Below are positions 34,690 through 45,000 of a stretch of 64,000 nt of DNA, piece by piece; position 1 is the stretch's first letter, and every line of letters starts with the position of its first letter. The notes beneath the pieces are model-generated. The model did not search any database and was not told where the DNA came from. It saw only the letters and a program-made list of their open reading frames with translations. The stretch lies in assembly GCA_911728455.2 (NCBI GenBank), contig OU452225.1, positions 27,810,495-27,874,494 on the forward strand, written 5' to 3'. Source of the DNA: Marthasterias glacialis (lineage: Eukaryota; Echinodermata; Asteroidea; Forcipulatida; Asteriidae). The position numbers and the translations under genes are program-made.

Positions 34690-36175
34690 CATTGAAGGAG
34701 CGTTCACGCCGCGGTCCCTGTCAGATGAAAATCTGCGAATCCTTCAACCACACTACTCAAGTTCTCAAGTGCTACTTAACCACCACTACCAACACCTTGT
34801 CAGGACCGGCCCTGAGTATGATCTCATCCAACATTGAAGGTCTTACAGGCACCAAACAAGAACTTTTGGCTGACCTATGTATACCAACCAACTGTGACAT
34901 CATCTGCCTCCAGGCCTCCAGGAGACTCACCGCGGGCCCTCACGAGTTCGCCCTCGCATCTCCGGAATGAACATCATCGCAAAGAGACCACATGCCCAGT
35001 ATGGAAGTGCGATCTTCGCCCATAATGGTCTTACTGTGGACAAATCTTCCATAACAGACAGCAATAACATCGAAGTCCTTTCCATTGACCTGATGGTAAT
35101 CACCATAAGCTGAATCTACAAGCCACCTCCTGAGCCTTTCGATCTGCCCGGCAGTGCTACTGACGGCAGGATGAATGTGGTCATCGGTGATTTCAACAGC
35201 CACAGCACTACCTGGGGATATGGAGAAACTAATAAAAAATGGTGAACTAGTTGAGACGTGGGCAGATGCTAATCAACTGTCCCTCATTCATGATGCTAAG
35301 CTTCCTCCCTCCTTCAACAGCGCAAGGTGGAGATGTGGCTACAACCCTGACCTAATGTTCACATATACCAGGATTGCCAACCAGTGCGAGAAAGTCGTCT
35401 TAGACCCAATCCCTCACTCCCAGCACCGACCGATAGGGCTTAAGGTTAAGGCAGTCATTACTCCACCTGCCACCCCCCAAAACTACGACACCTTCGTAGA
35501 GCTGACGAAGAAATCCTCAAGGCGCAACATCCCCAGAGGCTGCCGTGCAAGCTACATTCAAGACTTGACGGACTACTCCAAGGTGATGTATGAACACTAC
35601 ATCAAACACTTCCAGACGGACCCCTTTAGTGAGGAGACACTGGAATCGGGAGAAATTCTGACCAAGGAAATTGCTGAATCTAGGAGGAGGAAGTGGCAGG
35701 AATTCATTCAATCCACTGACATGACACATAGCAGCAGGAAAGCATGGAAAACGATCCGGATCCTGGGTAATGACTATACAAAGGTGCAACCAAGATCTCA
35801 AGTCACTGCTGACCAAGTCGCCCACCAACTCCTAGTGAATAGCCAGGGAAACCCTAACCATCACCCCAAAAGAGCCAAGCTTCCCATGGCCCCAGATGCT
35901 CCAAGTTCTCAAGACGCCCCAGGCTTCACTAAACTGTTCTCGATGAATGACCTGTTTGCTGCCATCAAAGCAATGAAAAACAACAAAGCTGCTGGACTTG
36001 ATGACATCCTCTGCGAGCAGATAAAACACATTGGACCAGGTGCCCTCAAGTGGCTCCTATGTTCAACGAATGCTTGAGCACCAATAACATCCCAAAGCTA
36101 TGGAGGAAAGCCAAAGTCATTGCCCTGCTGAAGCCTGGCAAAGACCCAGCCAGTCCAAAGACTCTCCAGGGTAAA
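34690..36175 (+). mobile_element. Non-LTR retrotransposon (LINE) fragment with endonuclease and RT start
   Basis: A degenerate LINE with the order apurinic-type endonuclease, then the start of reverse transcriptase. The endonuclease region reads SSNIEGLTGTKQELLADLC, then CDIICLQ, then IGDFNSHSTTWGYGETN near 35170-35232, then SQHRPIGL (the SxHxP-like end motif) near 35425. A frameshift near 35233 (AATAAAAAATGG) moves the reading into the long frame 35175-36077. RT signs follow: KNNKAAGLDDI near 35978, then FNECLSTNNIPKLWRKAKVI and LLKPGKDPA to about 36160. The element is cut before the catalytic YADD block. The clade is not certain (CR1/Jockey-like by feel). Confidence 0.8.
35236..36077 (+). 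pseudogene. LINE ORF2-like fragment, longest open part
   Basis: This open part (about 280 codons) encodes the C-terminal part of the endonuclease, the linker and the beginning of the reverse transcriptase. The first visible residues are KNGELVETWADANQLSLIHD and the last is in LKWLLCSTNA. The RT reading continues in another frame after 36055 (MFNECLSTNNIPKLW), so a second frameshift lies there. Upstream, the endonuclease N-terminus (34790-35232) is in different frames with a stop (ATAAGCTGA near 35104). It cannot encode a working enzyme. Confidence 0.75.
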
Positions 36176-36179
36176 AAAA

Positions 36180-37079
36180 CATCTCCAGGGTAACTTAGGA
36201 TGGACAGCATTACATGAATGGGTATTGACGTTGAGAAGGTGGTCGGTTAAGTTGAAAATGCCCGGAGAAATTTGCCCAAGTAAAAAAATAAATAAAATGT
36301 ATTCCTGCATAGATCAAACAATGTCGTTGAAGGTTCAATATTTTTCGATTGTAACAATCTCAGCCGTCGTAAATTGACATGTGAGATTTGTTGACTGTAG
36401 TCGAGTGGAGGGCGAGTATTTTCCTTTTCTTAAACAAGCGCGGGGCGACAAAGTCCTTGACTTAGCTTGGGGGAAAACAACCCTGTCACCTACATCACAA
36501 CAGTCAACAGTTATATCAAATCTCAGTGGATCACTAATGCTATTCTTTAAAATTACTTATTGGATGTGTTGCTGTTGCCGAATGAACCACTGCTTTAAAA
36601 TTGGCTGTTCCACGAAAAAAATACCGTCCTTAGTGGGTGGGGCTTAATAGATTGGTCTAATTGACGTGAGCAGCATCTTTGTCACAGTTGTTAACTTAAA
36701 TTTTGTATATGCACTCAAAGTATTAGGGTTTTCTCTGCACTGACTGATTTTCACGTGACCACCAACAGTTACGCCACTGTATTTACTGTTTACTGGACTT
36801 TGGTAGTAATTCAAACGGAAATACTTCCCTGGCAGATTGATGCTTCACAGACACTTTGCGATAGATTACCCTCTCATTTTCAATCAATACAGTCCGAAAA
36901 CTTTTCTTTTAAAACAAGCATTTGGCTGATGTTTTTGTGTGACATTGTTGTTTTTACTCTTTTCGTTTTTATGTTTATCCGATTGTTTTACTCTAATGTG
37001 CTGATTTTTGTTTACTATTGTATCTGTAGTGGATTGTCCTTTTTAACATGTTTATTGTGAAATGCGCACAATATGTTTG

Positions 37080-37111
<32 letters not shown>

Positions 37112-37990
37112 TATTATGTGCTTTGAAATTGAAACTTATCTTTTATCCTTCTTTTTAAATGACCAACCCTGTACTTTGGTTAAGTCTTTTTTTCAAACTG
37201 GTTTTCTAAACTCTACGTGCTTGCTGTCATAAAACCTCCACCACTTAATCAAATTGTTATATTTCCAAGTTTAAACCGGTTAAAATTTTTAATCTTAAAA
37301 TTGGCTTTGCATTCCTTTTTGCATGAAGCGGCAACATTTATGCAGGTTTTTTTCCCTTCCTCCTGAAGGTCCTTCACACAAACCTGCATTCCTTGTAACT
37401 GTTTAAAGGCAATTATTGTCTTAAACACAGCTGAAAGCAAACACTGTTCCACTACGAATGATTCACCTGCTCAGGGCAGTCCACAAAATAGAGTTGCAAA
37501 TAAAATGTTAAGATGCCCCAAGAGAAGAAATGTCTACAGGCAATGTCAAAATCCTAACGTAAATCTACTCGCTTAAAAACGTCAGCGGGGTACGTCACTC
37601 CAATGTTTCAACACTACAAGGAGTTGATTGTGGGAGTGGTGTTGGTGGTTGGGCCTTCCATGCAGCTGTTATAAAATTATATCAGCATTGTTATGATATC
37701 TTCAACAAATAAATATAAGAAGACAGTTCAAAGCTATTGTCAGCGATCATCTACCCTTCCTGGATGACAGCTGAAAAATGGAAATTTATCACTGCTAGAC
37801 TTATAACAACTGCCATATGGTCAGTATTGCTGACAGATTATCCCACATGCCTATGCAGAAGCATTAATTGCACAGACCCTGCTATATGGACTTTTCTCGC
37901 CTCGGGGGTTTGGGTCCAACAGAGACTACCCCCTCCAGAGGAAACCCTTTTTGCTAAATTTTTCCCTCTCAATTAGGTTATTTCTCCAGC
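36180..37990. other. Non-coding stretch, intron of the TBC1D19-like gene
   Basis: No exon recognised. The open frames at 36381-36647, 36755-37060 and 37737-37976 show no domain. There is an ATT microsatellite near 37085-37115. The TBC1D19 exon expected between 38000-38147 and 32902-33011 (ending in the GFSMY-V-type segment) was not found. Confidence 0.45.
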
Positions 37991-37999
37991 ACTACTCAC

Positions 38000-38147
38000 C
38001 CCTGGTGTAAGACTTGGCTGGCATGGCCGAGGTGTTGGCAAAGTGACTCAAGACTTTGGTATCTCTGGAGAAGACCAGCAGGACCTGGTAGAGGTAGTCC
38101 TCAAAGACGAAGTACTGGTCCTCATTGGTTGCTGTGCGTTTGACATC
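38000..38147 (-). CDS. TBC1D19-like TBC-domain exon
   Basis: A 148-bp exon with a CGCCAG acceptor and a GTGAGT donor. It encodes DVKRTATNEDQYFVFEDYLY, then QVLLVFSRDTKVLSHFANTS and AMPAKSYTRG. It matches the TBC1D19 block DVK-TA--DDYYFVFEDYLYQVLLCFSRD. It starts in phase 0, which agrees with the phase-0 end of the exon at 39351-39425, and leaves one base over. It is the clearest evidence for the gene's identity. Confidence 0.88.
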
Positions 38148-38377
38148 CTGGCGAGAAAAAATTAGAGAGAGCGCATCAAGTCAAAATGAATCCTTCTCCA
38201 TCTGTTGATGGGGTTGCAGGATAAAGATTCACTAGCAAGACACTGGGATCTTCAGGGATACAGCCACAGGGCTTAATCTTGTTAGATCTCTTACTCTCTC
38301 AGTTTTTCTCGTTGATTGAACAGCCTGACTTTGTTTAAACTCCAGAAGAGGAATTCATTAAAATATATTATACACAT

Positions 38378-38504
38378 ATGGACTGGCAATGAGGAAAATA
38401 GTGCACGTCTATGCAACCCGAGGGCCTGTGAGTGACCAGGAGAGGGTCCTATTTCCCAAGGCTGAAGGCCGACGTGCACCATTGCCCGAATAATGCCAGT
38501 CCAT
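38378..38504. mobile_element. Foldback MITE-like element
   Basis: The outer ends ATGGACTGGCA and TGCCAGTCCAT are perfect inverted repeats of 11 bp. Internal pairs GTGCACGTC/GACGTGCAC and AGGGCCT/AGGCC-type extend the fold. Length 127 bp, no coding capacity. It lies in an intron of the TBC1D19-like gene. Confidence 0.65.
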
Positions 38505-39350
38505 TTGTGTTTTATAACACACCTCTGTCCAAAATGTCGGTTAGAAGAGTAAACCACAGTTTTTTGGCCAGAGATTCTTCTCGATACGCAGACGCTGCCA
38601 TTTTCGTTGTCATAAGCATTGTAAACCTCTTGAGGGCACTGTTTACCAGTCAATAGTTTTTTTGTTTTAACTAATCAGGATAAAGAACCAGGGAGAGGTG
38701 TGTTATAAATATATATATATATACAGAATATAGTCATCACAAATGACAAAAGACCATTGTGTATTGGCAACGCCAACCGCGTTTTTTCCTCGATTGTTTT
38801 TTTCTTTGTGTTGGTTTAGTACACACCTGTCAACCTACATAATGTAGAGGACTTCTTTGATTTTCTTGAAAAAATTGTACAGAAAAACAGGCAATTTCTC
38901 TCAAACTCGAACCTTTATTCTCTCTGGAATGAGAGAGACAGAATTGAGAAAGACAGTTTTTCTTTCCTGAATACTGATTTTTTTCTTTCTTCAAATATCT
39001 TATTAATATTTTGTAGCCCGTTTCGGTTTTTATGTCATCTATCCAAGGGAAGCCTGTACGACAGCCTTGCTCACCCATTTTCCTACACGTTAACAACGTT
39101 TCTTAATTATTCACAGTTGTTCAGATTGTTACACCAATATAAAAAAACACATTTAGAGTGTTGAAATCTATCAATCAATGTCTTTTCCGTATGTGTTGAC
39201 ATTGAACAAATATTTCTACATTAACTCCCGCCCCCAACCTCCTTCAAATACATGCAATCAAATCGATTGGCTAGAAGGAAAATATATATTCTGGCTCCCC
39301 TAGTTATGAATAACAATCTGTTCATGTAATAATTTTGTACTCTTTTGTAC

Positions 39351-39425
39351 CTTATACAGCAGGCTGTCTACAAGTAAGTCATGTTGAAATACGTAGTTCT
39401 TCAGTTGCTCATAGTACAGCTTGTC
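39351..39425 (-). CDS. TBC1D19-like exon
   Basis: A 75-bp exon in phase 0 at both ends, between a TTTCAG acceptor and a GTACAA donor. It encodes DKLYYEQLKNYVFQHDLLVD then SLLYK. TBC1D19 has LYYEQLK--V-QHDLLVDSLIYK directly before the DVK exon. The join to 38000-38147 is in frame. Exons for the N-terminal half of the protein were not recognised to the right; the next 10 kb are filled by transposons. Confidence 0.87.
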
Positions 39426-39599
39426 CTGAAATATAAGAAGAAATGAATTGAAGATACGGGTTAAATTTGATCATCCGGTGAAAAAGCTGTACCATTGACT
39501 AATCTATTTTTGATCATTTGCATATGTTCTGTATACAACTTTTTCCCGCTGTTCCTGGGACTCATACAACATATACGTCATGCGTAGATTTTTATCTCG

Positions 39600-40058
39600 T
39601 CTCACGCTGGCGACAGGAAAACACAGTACAGGGAGCCACTTTGCATCCGTCACGTTAGCCAGTTTTTCCACTGGTTGTAACTTTTGTTAAGTACCTGAAA
39701 CCAGCCAAAAGTGTTTCAACATGTGAATGGACAGCCATGCTCATACTAAATATAATTTGAGTTGATTCCTTTGATGTTTTTATATATTTCAACCACCCTC
39801 AATATTTCATCAAAATTGGGTGGAAAAATCTACCTGCATTTTCCATCCATTTTTTTGGAAAGAAATTTGAGAGTAACTAAAAAAGTCAATTATCCTATTC
39901 AACTCAAATTTTTTCAGTATAAGCCTGCATTTCCCTACACATGTAGAAACCTTTTTGTGGGTGGTTTTAGGTTAAAAAAGTTACAACCATTGGAAAAACT
40001 GCAAACATGACGGAAAATAAGTGGTCCCCTTTATTGCGTTTCCTGTCTCGCGCTTTTC
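39600..40058. mobile_element. Foldback element with ~80-bp inverted ends
   Basis: The left arm (CGACAGGAAAACACAGTACA, GGGAGCCACTTTGCATCCGT, CCAGTTTTTCCACTGGTTGT) is mirrored on the right (ACAACCATTGGAAAAACTGC, ATGACGGAAAATAAGTGGTC, GCGTTTCCTGTCTCG), with mismatches. The centre is AT-rich and non-coding. It is probably a non-autonomous DNA element. Confidence 0.65.
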
Positions 40059-40059
40059 A

Positions 40060-40695
40060 AAGTAGCGTTGACATCGTTGGTTGAAGATAGCTGGGCCGTT
40101 GGGGTCTCGATGTTTCAAACAGTATACTCTGTTCGTCTTCAGGAGAATACTGGGGTACCTGTGAGTTGGTTCATGTGATTGATTTAGCTTGGTGGGCTAC
40201 ATACTTATGCACAAACTGTGTACTCCCCAGGGGGCTGAGATGGTTGATGAAATGAAATAAATGGCCCAATGACCAGGGTAATAATGTTCATGGCTTCATG
40301 CCCCCATGAGCTTCAAAACTGGAAACTGGTACTCTATTTAATGTCCAATATTATTGATATTAATGTCCCAGGATTCATATATAGACCTTGTACACATGAC
40401 GTCACCGACCACTTGCAATCATTTTGGTGACCACCAGTGCGTATTTTAGTCGCTTCCAACTGTTACAATTATCCAGTGCGCGATGCAAGATGCGGTATTT
40501 GTATTGAGCCAATCACTGCAACAAAATAATCTTCTGCATTACGCTAAATTATGTGCGTAATGTTGCTGCACATCAGGCTGACACACGTGTTGATAAGTTT
40601 TGTGTAATTTTACCACTTAAGTTCTTTTTTTCAAACTCAAAATTCAAAAAAGCTTCATTATGAAAGTAAGCTTGGTAAGTAAATTCATTGTTTTC
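40060..40695. other. Non-coding spacer
   Basis: No recognised gene or repeat between the foldback element and the 3' end of the interrupted LINE. Confidence 0.4.
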
Positions 40696-40697
40696 AA

Positions 40698-40958
40698 TTA
40701 ACAATTAGCCTTAGTTCTTAGGAATGAGCATCTCTTTTGAACCTTATTATAATTATGCTTGGCAGCCTCGCTCTGAAAAGACTGGAGCGCAGTGTTCAGA
40801 TTGTTGGTCTTGTTACTGATGAGAGTGACATCATCTGCATAGTCCAGGTATGAAACCTTGAACTGACCAAAGGTGATCCCTACATCCATGCAGAAAAGGG
40901 AAGTTGCAAGGATGCAGCCCTGCCTTACACCAGATCTTGTGAGGAAGCTTTCAGAGGT
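40698..40958 (-). pseudogene. LINE reverse transcriptase, C-terminal half of an interrupted copy
   Basis: The minus strand reads SESFLTRSGVRQGCILATSL, then GQFKVSYLDYADDVTLISNK and LQSFQSEAAK. The GVRQGC and catalytic YADD motifs of non-LTR reverse transcriptases are present. The upstream part of the same domain is not adjacent. It lies 9 kb away at 49911-50345, on the far side of the CACTA element that begins at 40959. The copy ends near 40700, with RCSFLRTKA as the last LINE-like residues. Confidence 0.82.
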
Positions 40959-40974
40959 CACTGAAAACAAAATC

Positions 40975-41480
40975 TTGTCTTGCTGACAAGAAAAATCTTC
41001 TTTTGCCCGGGTGTCTGTAACGACAGGAAACACTTGTCAACCCGACAAGATGTTATCTTGTTTCTGCCTTGTCATATATCTTGTTATTATCTTGTCAGGA
41101 GCTTGTTATTATCTTGTCAGGAGCTTGTTATGCTCTTGTTGGTATCTTGTCATGCTGTTGTCAGTATCTTGTCTTTCTCTGATAGGTACCTTGTCATTGT
41201 CTGGTCAGTATCTTGTCATGCTCTGGTCAGTATCTTGTCACGCTTTGGACGGGATCTTGTCACGCTTTGTTTGGGATCTTGTCAAGCTCTGGTCAGTATC
41301 TGGTCATGCTCTTGTCAGTATCTTGTCACGCTTTGGACGGGATCTTGTCACGCTTTGGTTGGGATCTTGTAATGCTCTGGTCAGTATCTTGTCACACTTT
41401 GGTGGGATGTTGTCATGCTCTAGTTTAGAGCATGACAAGATCCCACCAAAGTGTGACAAGATCCAAACCAGTTTGGCCAG
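40975..41480. repeat. Left subterminal repeat array of the CACTA element
   Basis: About twenty loosely repeated units of 20-24 bp with the core ATCTTGTCATGCTCTGGTCA or TCTTGTCACGCTTTGG. The hexamer CTTGTC or GACAAG is the constant part. Plant CACTA elements carry comparable subterminal repeats bound by an element-encoded protein; that role is known for En/Spm and is inference here. The plus-strand frames here are repeat frames. Confidence 0.8.
41386..41462. repeat. 37-bp-arm inverted repeat inside the subterminal array
   Basis: ATCTTGTCACACTTTGGTGG ... CATGCTCTA (41386-41422) is mirrored by TAGAGCATGACAAGATCCCA ... GACAAGAT (41426-41462) with one mismatch and a 3-nt centre. It marks the point where the repeat units change orientation. 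Confidence 0.85.
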
Positions 41481-42093
41481 TATATTGTCATGGCCAATAC
41501 AGTTTTACATAATGCACACAATACACATCAAATAAAGAAGAATTTTGCAAGATTAAAACTGCATTTCTAAGTTACCTTTTATTTTAACAAACTGGCAAAA
41601 TAAAACAGTTTTAAAACTGTTCTATGTATTCAAGAAAAACAATTGCAACAATATTTTCAACAATATTTGTAAAGGAAAATCTGAATTTTCAAAATTATTT
41701 TTTAAACCCATCTGTGAAAAGTGTCATCAAACTCTGGAATGTATTTCACATTCATGGTCCCCACAAGTGTGTAAAATAACTTTCCATTAACACCTTTTGC
41801 AAGTTTGTAGATATATCGAATGAAAAACCATGTTTATCAAGCGGAATTGTGAGTTTAGACAACAAAAATCCACTTTATACATGAAACAAAATATAGTGTT
41901 CACTTGACTTGGAATTCTCTTCAAATCTAACATTTTTGTTGTTTTTCCAGATAAACGCTTAAACAGTTTAAGTTCGGATATTTTTGATCCATACAAATCT
42001 CAGAATCAACCCTTTTTTCAAGTTAAATAAAACGTTTACTTGCTCAAAAGACAAGAACAAGATAAGTGATCACCAGGGATCACATAAACCGTT

Positions 42094-45000
42094 TCATTTG
42101 GTTAGTTTTTCAAGCAGTGCACATACACTTGGATGGACCTTTTCCTTGTCTTGTATGTTCAGGACAGGTCTCTGGAAGAACTGCATAGTCTTCTTCAAGG
42201 ATTTGGGATATGATAAATTGAAAACATAGAAACAGGCAAAATAAACTTCAAATGCAGAGAGCAAGTGTTTGGTTTCCCATGTAGACTCCTCTTCCAGTAT
42301 GACTGTGTATGTGATGTCTTCCTCTTCGCGTTGGTGTATAAAGAGGTTCATTTGTGAGTTACCCTGAAAATGGAAGGAAAAATAGGAATAGAAATACGAG
42401 AGATAAAAGAATGAAATAATTGTGGATGAGATTTGATGGATATAAACAAATCCTGCGGGCATGTGTTTCCCCTCATTCTAGACCTGGAAGCTCTCAAATG
42501 TTACAATTCAGGAGGTTTACAGACTCTGTGCTTTACCAGAAATACAAAACTACGGGATGGACACAATTATAGACTATTTTTGTTTTTACTTTTGATGACT
42601 GTTTTATCTATTGCAAAAGAATTTGAATGATCAAGGTTTTAAAGAGAAAATCCTGAAATCAGGAAAAATGACATGCCTGAAACATACAAGTAATCAAGAA
42701 AGTAAGGCTGATTGAAATTCAAAAGCTTGAGAGAAATCTAAAGGATTTATTCATTATCCTTATAGAGGATGTAAGTTGTATATGACGCCTTATAATTATT
42801 GAACAATACATCCTGAATTCGGGGGGGGGGGGGGGGACTGGATGGATCCTGCTCTTTTCACCAATCAACTTTGTGCGTGCTTACATAAATACAAAGGCAC
42901 AATGACATCATGGCTGAGACCATTTAAATCATCCTACCTGTTCAGTCAGTAGATGATCTAGCTTCTCCTTGAGTAGTATTGGCACCACAGCGATTGAAGC
43001 GCAATATGCTTTGCCTGCAATAGAGTGATAATATTGTTATAGTTCAATATTTCAACATTTCTTTTTTGACTATAGCCAAAACGTACTAAACCGAGGTACA
43101 TTTTTCAATAATGGACATGTTTTTATTATACATTAAATCAGAATGGGGTACCAATCTTTTGAAATGGTTATTAACATTGCAATTTATTCACATTATTGTG
43201 GCTGCCCAAGAAAAGTCTTAAAAGGAAACATATTTGAAATTATATTCTTTGTGCAAGGAATGCAAATTTGAAAGTTGGACTGTCTTGTTTTAAAGAAACT
43301 GAACTAATTTTGTACAAAAAACATGTCAATCCAGATTTATTGATAGCACTCACTGGAACAGACAGCAAGACATTGGGGTAATCATGAAAGCACCATGATT
43401 CCATAAGGCCTATGGTTCAATTTGATAGAAGACCAATGCTGCACAAAAACATAAAAAGTATTTACCCTGACAGTTTTCTTCCGCTGTCTCTAGTGATGCC
43501 AATTCCACTAGCTTCTTGATGGCAACATGATCTTATTCTTGGCAAGAGTATAAAGCTGTTCATGGTACTTTTCCAAACCAGTTTCCAGCTTCCTCCCCAG
43601 GTCTTCTGTTGCTATGCGTTTGAACTCCTTCAAGACCTGTATACCAGATAAACATGAATACCAGTTGCACATAAAAGGATTAAAGGTTGAAAGTTGACTT
43701 TCACATTATTGTACATGTTTCAGATAGCTTTGAATCACCAACCGAAAGAGCATAATTGTTTGGCCTTACAAATACTTTAAAATGTGTCCCTCGATTGGCC
43801 ACCATACATACAAAGACAGCTTGCCTGACATAAAAAAATGAATCAAGCAGCAGCCATCTATCCACTAGAAAATAATAGGTTGCATGCGTTTTTTCTAGAA
43901 TACAAAAAAGGGTTTGATTAAATCAATTTTGTGATTAGTCAATACAGTATGCATTGTTCAAGTGATAATATGAATCACAATTTCAATGTATTTTCAAATA
44001 GACATACCTCGTTTCCACTTGCTAGAACTACCGGAAAAACTTCTTTGATATCTGCCACCAAAGGACTCTGTTTCACGATAAACTCTCTGCGATCAGCTAA
44101 TGTCAGATCCATGAAACGATCAAGGCGGTTTTGGTCAGGTTTCCTCTTGGACAGTTCATCCCTCATTGCAGCTTGATGCCGTTTAATCGATGTATCGTCT
44201 TCACCCTGTGGTCGTTGACTGAGATAGTTTTTAAGACCCCACATCAGCTTGCCGCTCATCTTTAGAGGTGGTCCTCCTGTAGTTGGATCTGAAAGTCGGC
44301 GCTTTCCTGGCACACAATTTGTATCCCTTCGTCTTCTGTCATTTTGAAATCGATATTGAATTCGTTGACGCCACAGATTCTGTAATCATGCAACATTTCA
44401 ATATTTCTTACTTATCTCAAGCAGCCTTCTCCCATAAAATGTGTTTTAGGGTCAAAGTTCATCTAGAAACCATCAGGTGGTCTAGTTTTGTTTTTTAAAG
44501 TGTTTCATTTTGTTTAACTCTCTGAAGAACAAACCAGCTATAAAACAATGCAACACCCAAAAAGGTTCACCACCCTCCAGAACCCCCTCCTCTCGTGACA
44601 CAATATTTAAAAAGATCAGTTATTCTGCTGGAGGCCCCTTTAAGCCATCCCTGAATATCCCCTTTCAAAACCCTGCCATTTCTTACCATTGACAAATTGC
44701 CATTTGACACAACCTTGGGAAACTTCTCCAGGAATGCTGAGACTACTTCTGTGTACTGCCATTCTTTCGGATAACTGGGTAACAGGAAAACACAATGTCA
44801 ATAAGTTACAACTGACACTATACACAATAGATATATTATTCACCTATCAATTGCTGTGTTCTCTTTCCCTCCAACTCCCCTCTGCTTACACCTTCCCCAT
44901 TCCCTTTTGTGTGTAGAATAGTTGCAAAAACAAACATATTCCCCCATATCTCTTCTCTGGGTATGGGCGGGAGAGTCATGTACAGATTAGCTTTTTGTTT

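Noticed and set aside
40698..41033. Separate RT gene starting at 41033
   Set aside because: The first ~25 codons read through the CACTA end and its subterminal repeats. The true LINE sequence starts only at 40958.
41011..41535. Protein rich in Leu/Val/Ser/Cys on the plus strand (174 codons)
   Set aside because: It reads the CTTGTC subterminal repeats of the CACTA element.
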